From NCBI RefSeq assembly GCF_013426205.1, contig NC_089425.1, positions 620,001-684,000 on the forward strand: a stretch of DNA of 64,000 nt, written 5' to 3'. Below, piece after piece: positions 44,001 through 53,999 of this stretch. The position numbers and the translations under genes are program-made. The stretch comes from Metarhizium brunneum (lineage: Eukaryota > Ascomycota > Sordariomycetes > Hypocreales > Clavicipitaceae). The notes beneath the pieces were generated by a model. That model saw only the letters and a list, made by a program, of their open reading frames with translations. It was not told where the DNA came from and ran no database searches. Numbering within the stretch: position 1 is the first letter of the stretch; every line of letters starts with the position of its first letter.

Positions 44001-46294
44001 AAATTAAATTTAAAATATAATTAAAAGCTTTTTATTTAATATAATTTAAAGTTTATAAAATATTAATTAAATATTTAATTTTATAAATTATTTAATTTTA
44101 AAAAAAAAATATAATATTTTTTTAATAAGTAAAAATAAATAATAATTTTATTTTATTATTTTATTTAAAGTATAATAATTTATATAAAACTATTATTTTT
44201 TTTTAGCTTTTTAGCTAATAATATTAAGGTTATAACTAATAAAAAGCTTATTTTAATTTATTTTTTATTTATTAGGTTTATAACTTACTTTTTAATTTTT
44301 AATAAATATTTTTATAATATATTATAAAGTAATATTTATAATAAATCTAGGTTAATTTTATTTAAATATTACTTTAATTATATATAATAATTTAGTTAGT
44401 TTTAATATAAAAGTAACTTATTTATTTTTTTTTAATTAAAAAGATTTTAAAAGTTCTATAAATTATAAAAAAGCTAAAATAATTTCTTTTATTATTAATT
44501 TAAGTTAGCTTTTTATATATATAATATTAATATTATTTTATATAAGCTTATAATTATTAACTAGTACTTTTTTTTTATTTTTTAAGCTTATTAAATAATA
44601 CTAATAAATATTAACCTTATTATTAATATTATAAGCTTTTAAATTTTTTAATTATTTAACTCTTAAATTATTAAATTATTTATAATATTAATTATAATTT
44701 TTTTTTAATTAATTATATACTTATATTATATTATATTATTTATAGTATTTCTAGTATAATATTTTATATAAGGCCTAGTATTATATATATTATTACTAGA
44801 GATTTCTAGTTATTTATATTTATTTTAAATTATATTAAGTAAAAAATTAAAAAATATAACTTTTATTATATTACCTTTTTTTTTTATTTTTATTATAATA
44901 TATATTTATTATTATTTATTTAATAAAATTAAGTTTAATTTTATATATTATATAAATTTTTTACTTATTATTATATAATAATTATAGCTTATATTTACTT
45001 AAATATTTATAAATTTTAAAAAGTTAATTAATATAAAAACTAAAAAAAATAATATATTTATTTTTAACTTAATTTCTTTTAATTTTTATTTTTTATATAA
45101 TATATTTTTTAATTTATAATTATTATTATATTATAATACTTTTAATAAAAAACTTATTATAAAAATATTTTATTTCTTAATAGTTTTTTATTTTTATTTA
45201 TATTAAAAATAAAATTTTTTATTATTATTTTTTTTATATTAAATACTTATAAATATTATATAAAAAAATATATACTTTAAAATATAATAGCTTATAAATT
45301 TATAATATAAGTATTTTTTTTTTATATTATTAATTAATTATTTTAATTAATATTTAATAAGCTTATTTTTTTTATTAGTTTTAAAAGTAATTATAATTTA
45401 TACTTTTTTTAAGCTTAGCTTAAAACCTTAATTTACTTATATTTATTATAATTATATTTTTATTATTATATTACTTTTTTTTAAGATTTATATTATATTT
45501 ACTTTACTTATTATAAAATTTCTTTTTTAATTATAATAATTTAATATTTATAATTATATTATAAAAATAAGCTATTATTTTAATATATTTAAAATATAAT
45601 ATTTTTTAATTAATAATTTTTTTTATATATATTTATTAAAAAATTATTATAGTTTTATTAATTTAATAAAGTTTTTTTATTTAAGGCTTTTAATAAGTAT
45701 AATTTTATTTTTAAATTAAATAAAAAAATTTATAAATAATTTATTTTATTATTATTTTATTTAATTAAGCTTAATAAAAGCTATTTCTTTTTATAAAAAT
45801 TAATATATATAATAATTAAATAACCTAAAAATATAATTAAATTATAGCTAATTTTTTTATTATTTTTAAAGTAAAAAGTTATTTAATCTTAAATTTTAGC
45901 TAAAAAATTCTAAAAAATAAAAGCTTATTAATTATAATTATTACTTATAAATATTATATTTATAATTAGTTTATATTATATTAGGCTTTTTTAAGCTATA
46001 AATATAATTTTATTATTATTAAATAAAGCTTTTATTAGAATTAATTTATACTTTACTTAAAAGTTAATATAAGCTAATATTATTATTATAAAAAAACTTT
46101 ATATTATTTAATTTTTAAGAAAAAAATATTATTTAATAAGCTTATAAAGCTTTTATATTTAAGTAATAATAACTTTTTAAAGTATTATAATATTACTTTA
46201 AAAGCTATTAATTAATATAATATTTTTAAGTATAAATAAGCTTAATTTTATATTAATTATTTATTTTATAAAGTTATTTATAATAAAATTTATT

Positions 46295-46566
46295 TTTTAT
46301 AAAAAATTAATTATATTTATAATTATATATATATATTATTAAATAATAAAACTAAACTTAAAAAAAAAAGTTTTATTTTTTTTTTATTTTTTTTAATATA
46401 TTTTATTTTAACTTAAAGTTTATTTATATTAAGTTTAATTTAATTTTACTTAAAATTTTACTTAAATCTTAAGGTTTTTAATAGCTTAAAGTTTATTTAT
46501 ATTAGGTTTAAGCTAGCTTTACTTAGAATTTTACTTAGATTTAAGCTTTTAGCTTAAGTTTATAAC
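46295..46566. repeat. LTR-like block, heavily RIPped copy 3
   Basis: Ends TTTATAACA, keeping the CA that the other two copies show as TA; this fixes the LTR end. Copies 2 and 3 lie 5.8 kb apart in the same orientation, the length of an ordinary LTR retrotransposon. Confidence 0.7.
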
Positions 46567-46739
46567 ACCTAATTCTTTATATTAAATCAGATTAATCCTT
46601 TTTAATTTATTAAGTTAGATTAGATTAATCCTATCTAATCCTGTCACGTGACCTATAATCCTATTAGGCTCTATTCTTATTTGTTTCTTGCGGCCTATAA
46701 CGCCGACTGTCTGCTTTAGGTACCCTTGGTTCGTAACAT

Positions 46740-47535
46740 TAGAAGGTGTTGTAATACGTGTAGCAAATAATAAAGAGACTACTAGGAGGATCTAACAGAG
46801 TTCTTAGAAAAAAAAGGATAAGATAATAAGTATTATTAGCTCTAATAAATATTATATTTAAAAAAAGCACGCCTTAATTAGTAAAAAATAGGTTTTTAAG
46901 TATTTACGCTTAGAAGTAATCTAGGAAAGTATTAATAAATATATTTAATTTAAGATTTATTAAAAGCTAACTTAGAATACTCTTATAGACCTCTAGGGAA
47001 GAAGAACCTTAAAAGAAGCTAAGAACCTTATTATTAATAAGTATAATAAAGTTATATAGAATAAGAAGATAAATAGGTCTGGTTATCTTGCTTTAGTTAT
47101 AAAATTAAGTAAATAATATTAATAAATAGCCTATTAAGCGCTATCTTATATTTTTAAGTTTGCCTTTATTAATAGTTTCTCCCGTAATTATTATTAACCT
47201 ACTTTATAAGCTGCGTTTCACAACCAGACCAACCAACAAGCCAACAATCGACTCACTAGCATTTGGGTGACTTCCTAACCAGTTTGGGCACTTTCAAGTG
47301 TCAAACGATATTCCGCCCCAGTCGAGGAAGCGTCCTGACCTACTTGGACACTGTTGTGTATATAACTGGGACCTTCGTCCTCTTGACTTGAGTAGTGATC
47401 AAGGCTAATTGACTCTCTACAATCTGTATTACTTTGACATCAACAACCACGTGGAGCGAGTACATGGCGTAAAGCTGCGAAAGTAACCAGCGTCACATGA
47501 GTCATCTCTGAATATCACTATCAATTACCTATGTG
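46740..47535 (+). pseudogene. Second copy of the 11.2-11.9 kb segment, partly RIPped
   Basis: From 46740 to about 47210 the sequence follows 11890-11420 (reverse) with many C-to-T and G-to-A changes. From about 47215 to 47535 it follows 11400-11208 with few changes, plus about 130 extra bases that include GTATATAAC near 47357, TATA-like. So the unmutated and RIPped parts adjoin in one duplicate. The ankyrin/deaminase coding region that follows in the 11-kb copy is not present here. Confidence 0.8.
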
Positions 47536-47960
47536 TTTAATAATTGTCGTCGCCAAAGCCACTAGTTCAGACTGCTTGTGAAGAAGCAGACCAACGGCCA
47601 TGGAAAGACGACGTCGTGGAGCGGAGGCGGCCGCAGCGGCAGGGAAAGAGAAATCGTCATCCTGGGCGAGATAAATCTCCAAGGAAGCGAAGTCAACGTG
47701 GAACTTGAGGCCAGAGGAGGCGGGAGTTGCAGGCCAAGGACTTGACGAGCGTGTTGGGTTACTTAGAGGAGGAATTTGCCGTGAAGCAGAGCCTGTTAAA
47801 AGAGCAAATGTGGTGTACGCCAATACCACATGAGAGAAAGGTCTTAACTGCAGAAGATTTCTATAGAGCGTTCCACGATATAAGCAACTTATAGTTAAGG
47901 ACGTGTATGCTGTGCTACCGCAAGCGCACGAAAAAAGAGTTGAGAGATGTTAAATTGGAA
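47536..47960. other. Short unassigned stretch
   Basis: A minus-strand frame of 102 residues (47521-47829; GLKFHVDFASLEIYL, then an Ala run) has no ATG and no known motif; it could be an exon. Otherwise nothing is supported. Confidence 0.3.
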
Positions 47961-48563
47961 TAATGGAAGTTGAACGGTATTGTAAATAACGGTTGGTCGC
48001 CGTTTTTATGTCGGAGCTGCATACCTGAGGGCGAGAGTATCCTAGTCTGCGCGGAGTGCGTTCGTTGTTTGGGGTGCGACGCCCTGTCACCTGCGGCCCA
48101 GCTCCATAGACGTATTGGGTGTGAGTATATGTTCCCCGAAGAGCTGAAGGGTCTCACTCTAACGGAGGAGAAACTTATCGCGCTGAACTCATGTTACGGG
48201 TTCATCACAAAATACAGCGTTGCGAGCAGCCGCAAGTAAAATGCCATTTACCCAAAGCATATTAAGGGCCACATCACAGTGTTCCTGAATAATGTGCAGG
48301 AGCTGGCCACTGAGGTACTTCCCCATCCGCTCGTGCAAGTTATGGGAGAGATCCATATCTCGTGGCAAGGCGCGGAGAAGCCAGCACCAAGCGACCTGTC
48401 GGGGCTTTTGTCGGTCAGGCGACGAGTCGTTGAGAGGGCACCCGTCTGGCTGAAGATGCAGGAGGCACAGCGGTGGCTTGGTCAATGCATGCAAAGGAAA
48501 GGACCGGCGAAGGACCGGCGAAGGCAACTGACCAATAAAGAGCTGAGAAACTATAGCCGATAG
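47961..48563 (+). pseudogene. Helitron N-terminal (DUF6570-like) remnant
   Basis: One frame with a single TAA at about 48238 reads: paired Cys (FLCRSCIPEG, CAECVRCLGC), LTLTEEKLIALNSCYGF, then YPKHIKGHITVFLNNVQEL, LPHPLVQVMGEIHISW and LSVRRRVVERAPVWLK. This is the conserved region at the start of fungal Helitron proteins. The stop lies where a Q codon fits (TAA for CAA), a RIP-type change. The rest of the element is missing. A large hairpin begins 88 bases after the end. Confidence 0.8.
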
Positions 48564-48650
48564 GAAAGCGAGAAGCTTGGGACGCAGCCGGCGGGTAGTG
48601 CAGAAGGACCTTTTGTTCCTCCAGGCACTCGGGGAAAAAAACTTAAGAAC

Positions 48651-48696
48651 TACCCGTTGGCAACTAAGTGGACTTCCACTTAGTTGCCAACGGGTA
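48651..48696. repeat. Perfect 22-bp inverted repeat with 2-base loop
   Basis: The arm at 48651-48672 (TACCCGTTGG to AAGTGGA) is the exact reverse complement of 48675-48696; CT separates them. TAAGAAC stands directly before the left arm (48644-48650) and again 3 bases after the right arm (48700-48706), like a target duplication. A 46-bp foldback this perfect must be young or maintained. Confidence 0.85.
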
Positions 48697-48709
48697 ATGT
48701 AAGAACTAA

Positions 48710-49780
48710 TGTATACACAACACAGCCTTCGACTGAATTACACCATCCTATCGCGGTTAGCTCGGGGCATGAAAATAGTTGGGCCTCGCTCGGCGTATCG
48801 AGTCATGATGTGTCAAGCTTTTGCATTTGTCTCGAATAGAGCAAAAGAACCATCTGTCAAGCTTGGCGTGAGGTAGCCCCTTGCTGGCCAAACACCAGAT
48901 GTAGCAGATAAAGTGCTCATGAACTGATGGGTCCATCAAATTTCCCGGCTGACCAAGCACGCCAGAGAGTCGAGCATTGTGTTTTGATTGCAGCATCTGA
49001 GAATATAGCACAATGCGGGGGCTGCGCCGCACCCAAAGGACCAAACCCGGTACGCAGCCGTCAGCGCGCATTGTTGGCATCTTCACATCTCGGCTGTGAT
49101 GAGGACGTCTGGAGGTGTCTCACAGCGCTCGGCTCCACACATTGCTGTGCGTGTTTTCTGCTGTGCCCTCACGAGGCTTTTCATAGCATTATTGATACTA
49201 GTCATGAGTAGCCCCTTCAATGTTGCCGTTGTTACTGCACCTGCCATAATGGGATACGCCACGCTATCAGGGTTCCCTACATTGACCCGGCCGCCGGCAT
49301 CCTAGCGCCCAATAAACGGTCAATGTTGAGACATGGATCTTTCCGCTTCCCGTCCCAGTATTGGCACCGGTGCAGGGCCGACCTGGTTGGCATCGTGCTG
49401 AGTTGATCATGCATAAGCGGCCTGTTACAGGGAGAAGTAGAATAAGTAGCATTGCTAAGGCAAAGGTAGGGTAATAATACCGAGAACTCTTCAAGGAGTA
49501 ACTAGCTAGAAGACACAACCAACCCTGATAATAATAAGCATCTACTATCATTTGATGTTACAGGCCAGAGCAAGACGAGATGGCCTTAATTACCCACTTT
49601 ACACACATGGCGTTTCATCTATAGCCTCGCTTTATGGTATGGCTCGTCCTGCCAAATTAACGGAATCTCTGCTATAATACAACTTGTTTCGCGTAAAGCA
49701 CATATTTACAATGCAGCCCTTGGCGCTGGGTACTTTAGATGCCAAGTCAGAATTTATTTATGCGCCTTAAGCGAAGCGAA
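48710..49780. other. Unassigned region upstream of the trypsin gene
   Basis: A minus frame of 109 residues at 48757-49086 and short plus frames show no recognisable motif. Nothing supported. Confidence 0.4.
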
Positions 49781-49785
49781 TTAGT

Positions 49786-49883
49786 ATATAAATCTTTTCG
49801 CGCCCTCTTATCAAAGTATTTTACAACTTTTACACTTATTTATTCATTATATTTTAAAAAACAAACAAAACTCTATCTCCAAT
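49786..49883 (+). promoter_or_regulatory. Trypsin gene promoter and leader
   Basis: TATATAAAT at 49786-49794 lies about 90 bases before the ATG at 49884, a usual spacing for fungal genes, followed by an A/T- and C-containing leader ending ATCTCCAAT. Confidence 0.5.
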
Positions 49884-50998
49884 ATGCTACTCAAGTCAAC
49901 TATTACAGCTGTAAGTATAATACTAGCGGCTCAAACAGCTACTACCTTGCCGCTAGAAGGAGATGTTACCCCTAAAATTGTTGGGGGCCAAGAATCCCCC
50001 GTGGGTTCCTTTCCTTTTCTCGCTTCATTACAAAGTACTGGCCGGCATTTCTGTGGTGGCTCGCTCCTAAATAAGGATACTATCCTTACAGCTAGTCATT
50101 GTTTTGAAAAACCGCCCCCAAATCTTCAAGTTCGTGCTGGATCAAATGTACGTTTTATATTTTTTTATTTGTCTTCTCTTGGTAGTTCTTGTCCCTAATA
50201 ATATACTATATAGGATCACGGAAATGGAGGCCAGGTCTCCAAGATAATTAAGATCAAAAAGCACCCTAATTACAATGCACAAACACACGATTATGATGTG
50301 GCTATATTGAAAATATCACCGCCGGTCACTGGGGTTGAATTCGCCACATTAGCGCAAAGTGGCTCCTACCCTAGTCCGGGCCAAAAAAGGGTAGCTGGCT
50401 GGTATGTTATAGTTCACCAGACTCTTCTTCCCATCTCCATCTCTAGGGGACATATTCTTACTCTTATTTTAGGGGACAGACAACACCCGGACAACCAAGC
50501 GGACAACCCGGTCCGACGAAGAAGAGACAAGTCGAAGTCAATTCGATGACCCGCGATCAATGCCAACAAATTTATCAAGTGAGAAACTTGCCAGTCACAG
50601 AAAATATGGTGTGCGCAAGCGCACCAGGTAAAGATTCTTGCTTTGGAGATAGTGGCGGGGCATTACTTGATGCCAGTACTGGAGTGCTTGAAGGTGTGGT
50701 TTCCTGGGGCCTGGGTTGTGCAGACCAGCAGTTTCCCGCCGTTTATGCCGCTGTGGGTCAACTATACGATTTTATTTCAAGGGAAGCTGGTCAGTTGCCA
50801 GGTAGCCCAGGTGGTGATAAACCAACCAACCCAGGTGGTAATCAGCCAACCAACCCAGATGATACTCAACCAACCAACCCAGATGATACTCAACCAACCA
50901 ACCCAGATGGTAATCCACCAACCAACCCAGATAACGGTGGAAACGTCCCCTTTTGGTGCAGCTATTTCCCTTCTGGGTGGATGTGTTTTTCCAATTAA
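49884..50998 (+). CDS. Secreted trypsin-like serine protease (325 aa)
   Basis: Exons 49884-50147, 50214-50401 and 50473-50998, with introns of 66 and 71 bp. Signal peptide (MLLKSTITAVSIILAAQ) and short propeptide precede the activation site K-IVGG (I32). The triad is complete: H72 in TASHC, D116 in HDYDVAIL, S211 in GDSGGAL. D205, six before the serine, predicts cleavage after Lys/Arg as in trypsin. The S1 family enzyme should digest extracellular protein; insect- and plant-associated fungi secrete such proteases. The C-terminus adds a Pro/Thr/Asn repeat (QPTNPDDT units), a likely linker, and a Cys/Trp-rich end (FWCSYFPSGWMCF). It is intact although RIP-affected DNA lies on both sides. Confidence 0.9.
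50811..50937 (+). repeat. 24-bp minisatellite in the trypsin C-terminus
   Basis: About five units coding for an 8-residue Pro-Thr-Asn repeat; the units at 50861-50884 and 50885-50908 are identical. Unit length is a multiple of 3, so copy changes keep the frame. Confidence 0.85.
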
Positions 50999-51190
50999 CC
51001 CAGGTAGTGGTGGAACCGACCCAGATAATTCAACCCAAGCGAAGATAGAATCGACACAGTTGTCCAGCTCACCCTAGCTGTTCAAGCTAGCTACAATACT
51101 GTATTCCAGATTTTCTAATGGGAGTTATATTTTAGCGCCGCCGGACGACGCTGGAAGCTATTGATTTTATTTGGGCCGTTCAGGCCATAA

Positions 51191-51441
51191 TGTTACACGG
51201 AAAAGGCCCAACAGATCGTGAAGCCCAATAAAGGGGCTTCACGCCGATATAAGACTTGTTAGTTACACGGCTAGAACACGTGCCTAGGTAAGGATTCTAG
51301 GCCTAGGCGTTCCTTTCATGTATATAAAGTAGTTACTCTTTCTTTTTTTTCTCTTAGTAACGCAGGACCTTTGATATCCTACGAGATTATTATTGAATTG
51401 AGCCCCTTTGCTCCAAGCCCCCATATTGAACCCTTGTCACA
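51191..51441. repeat. Solo LTR (251 bp) with CATAA target duplication
   Basis: Starts TGTTACACGG and ends CCCTTGTCACA, so TG...CA termini with near-inverted TGTTACA/TGTCACA. CATAA precedes it (51186-51190) and follows it (51442-51446). Inside lie TATATAAAG, a possible promoter, and a T/C-rich tract. No internal element sequence adjoins, so recombination between two LTRs has probably removed the rest. It differs from the gypsy and the RIP-island LTRs. Confidence 0.85.
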
Positions 51442-51449
51442 CATAATGT

Positions 51450-53250
51450 ATATAAAGTTTTACGAGCTTTAGTGATTTGCCAAATATTTGTCCATAGTAG
51501 ACAATACAAGAGAATATAACTCTGTTATTTTAGAAATAGGTATAGTAGGTATATTTTAACCCTAACTATTTTAAGTGTGCAGTATATCTCTTAGGACGAC
51601 TACTGTAAAGGATATACTATACTCTTATCTAGTAAAATAATAATAATAATATTATATTTTCTTATCTTACCTAATATATAATTATTATTATTAATAAATA
51701 AGAGTAATTTTAGTTTATTATACTTTTTATTTAAAAAAACCTAGGTAGTAATATACTTTATAATTATAATATAAATCTAGCTAATAATATAGTTTTTAGG
51801 GTAAGGTATATTAATTTATAAAGGGCTTTAATATAGATAAGTAAAATTATAAGTTCTTTTATATATAGAAAAGGCTTATAAAAGAAAAGTATCCTAAAAA
51901 AATAATAGATTAATTATTACCTACAAACCTAATACCCAGAGTAACTAGGAGAATACCTAATTAGGAGAATATCAGAGATTAGCTAACACTTATTAGGCTT
52001 TAAATATCAGAGAAACTAGGGCTGTTACTTACATAATATAAGAGGAGGGAAACTACTTTTACTGCTAGTTTATATAAGTAATAGCTATTATTATTAACTA
52101 ATAAGCTAAAAATATTAGAATATCGTATAATTTATATAACTAAAGTGTTATTACTTAGCTCGGAGTATTAGTTATAATTAATATTTACCTTTTATATATT
52201 AACCTTATAGCCTTCTAGCTATTACTCTTTTAGTTTAAATAAGAATTAAGAATTCTGCTATTAAACCCTAAAAAACTAATTAATTTACTTTTTTTTATAA
52301 TAAGATAGTATTTTATTAAATAGTATAACTAGAATAATAACTTCTTAATTACTACTAATATAAATATAAAATTTCTTATATAACCAGGGATAAGTAACTA
52401 CTAGTTAGTTATAATGCTATCCTCTTAGTTTTATAAGGCTATTTTACCTAATAAATAGCACTTTTATACACAATTATATAATAATATTATAATAGTTTAC
52501 TAATTATAATAGTTACAAAATATAAGCTAGGGGATATTTTACTACCCTTTCCATAAAGTCGCATCTGAGTTGAGCAAGTGGCTGCGCTGTGTCGTGACAT
52601 TTGTCGCGCACTGACTTACGCGTTAAAGCGATTAGAGCCGGTCGTGATTGTGTTATGGACACGTTACGGTTTTGATTATCTTTTAGGCTAAAAGAGCTAG
52701 ATAAAAGTGTAGAGTTTATTATTAGAAATATTAGCTTAAAAGGAGCTTATAAGTAAGGGTGGCAGCTAAAACCACTTAAAAGGCTAGTGCCTATATCTTA
52801 GTCGCTGATTAGTGAAAATATATCAGCCGTAACCGTGCAGTAGTCAGGGGTCCTATTATAGTCAGGGGTGGCTATATTTAAAGAAAGTAGTAGCTTTTAT
52901 ATTTAAGGCTAGTACCAGCACCTCCTGTTTTTTACGTCAGGTTATTATATAGTATAGTAGGTTACTGTAATCCTACTATATTATCTACTAGTTTATTATC
53001 CTTTAAAAACAGATACTATAGCCTTTATTTTTAGAGGCACACTCCTTTATATATAAAGGTATTAGAACCGCGGAGAAGAGCTTGACGGGATCGTGAGCTC
53101 TACTGGCGGCTGTGGTCGTATGTGATTGCTGATGGGTCAGTTTGACCTATAAGCACAAGGAGACGATCTAATATCTATTTGATAATGTCTGGTCAGGTAG
53201 GGTTTTTACATTTTCTAGAAACTACATCTCCTTGAATACAAACTCCACCA
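51450..53250. other. Moderately RIP-affected, gene-free stretch
   Basis: A+T-rich with many TA steps from 51450 to about 52540 and again at 52690-53050, but less extreme than the 35-46 kb island. A normal-composition patch sits at 52550-52680. TAGTCAGGGGT occurs twice near 52843-52870. No gene is left. Confidence 0.6.
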
Positions 53251-53358
53251 CCATCCTTCAAGTCGACTCGGTATACACGCACCCACACCGTCATATTCCC
53301 AGTCCGCTCCTATACAAGACAATACATGAATCTTCAAGCAAAACAGGTCCACTAAGCA

Positions 53359-53949
53359 TCAGCAGTTACTCGGCCGTATCGCCGTGAGCGCATTCCCCGT
53401 CTGCCCGGCACCCGCGCCCGCCGCCGCAGCCATGTACGCATCAATCGCCGGCAGCACCTGCGGGCACCGGTCGCGGTTAATCGCCCGAATCATGGCGCTC
53501 ACCTGGCCGGGCGACATGCGCGCGCCGCGCCTCGACAGCGTCTGCAGCCCGTCCACGACGAACTGAAACGTGCCCTGCGTCTCGAGGACATTGTTGGCCT
53601 GCCGGACGGTCGCGTCTCGGTTCCTGCGCGCCCCCGTGAGGAACATTTGGTCCAGCACCGCCTTGTGGGTGAGCTCGTCGTTTTCGGCGGCGAGAGCGCC
53701 GCGCGCCTGCTGCTGGAGCTGTTGCGGGCTCATGGACTCGGCGGTGGACAGGAACTGCGACACGACGCCCGTGTCTCTTTGCCAGGAGCGGGCGGCGGCG
53801 TCGATGGCTTGCGCCGAGGGCTGGCGCGCGCGTTTGGACAGCGCTTCGCTTTCTTGCGAGAGTTGGTCTTGGGGGGCTGGCTGGCTGGCGGCGAGGGCGT
53901 GTGCGTGGACGGCCACGGCGAGGATGGCGATGAGGGTTGGCGGCTTCAT
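53359..53949 (-). CDS. Small secreted Ala/Gln-rich protein (196 aa)
   Basis: The ATG at 53949 (MKPPTLIAILAVAVHAHALA) gives a clean signal peptide; the frame extends upstream to 53997 without improving it. After the signal is LSKRARQPS, a Kex2-like KR site. The mature part (AIDAAARSWQRDTGVVSQFL, AENDELTHKAVLDQMF, TQGTFQFVVDGL) is helical and ends in a Cys. I know similar small secreted proteins of unknown function from other filamentous ascomycetes. It has no cysteine pairs to speak of, so it is not a typical disulfide-rich effector. The gene is G+C-rich and unmutated beside RIP-affected DNA. Single exon. Confidence 0.8.
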   Translation of the reverse strand: MKPPTLIAILAVAVHAHALAASQPAPQDQLSQESEALSKRARQPSAQAIDAAARSWQRDTGVVSQFLSTAESMSPQQLQQQARGALAAENDELTHKAVLDQMFLTGARRNRDATVRQANNVLETQGTFQFVVDGLQTLSRRGARMSPGQVSAMIRAINRDRCPQVLPAIDAYMAAAAGAGAGQTGNALTAIRPSNC

Positions 53950-53999
53950 TGCGATTAGGGGCTTCGAACTACTCGAGACTGACTGCTGGTATGGCAAAC

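Larger units (their letters stand above)
35300..46565. mobile_element. RIP-mutated retrotransposon island, extreme A+T
   Basis: About 11.3 kb with hardly any G or C. By eye the surviving C stand mostly before T and the surviving G after A, while CpA and TpG are nearly absent: the footprint of repeat-induced point mutation, which turns CpA into TpA on both strands in repeats. No open frame is left. Three LTR-like blocks (37.6, 40.7, 46.3 kb) show the source was LTR retroelements, possibly nested. The part 39800-41030 keeps more G and C than the rest. The original proteins can no longer be read. Confidence 0.85.

Noticed and set aside
35300..46565. Mitochondrial DNA insertion as the cause of high A+T
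   Set aside because: Residual C and G follow RIP contexts, LTR-like blocks are repeated, and no mitochondrial gene or tRNA could be read.
35300..46565. Centromere
   Set aside because: A+T-rich RIP islands can be centromeric in fungi, but this one is only 11 kb and bounded by genes, so a retroelement island suffices.
46644..46653. GTCACGTGAC palindrome as an E-box operator
   Set aside because: Ten bases only, in RIP-affected transposon debris with no gene next to it.
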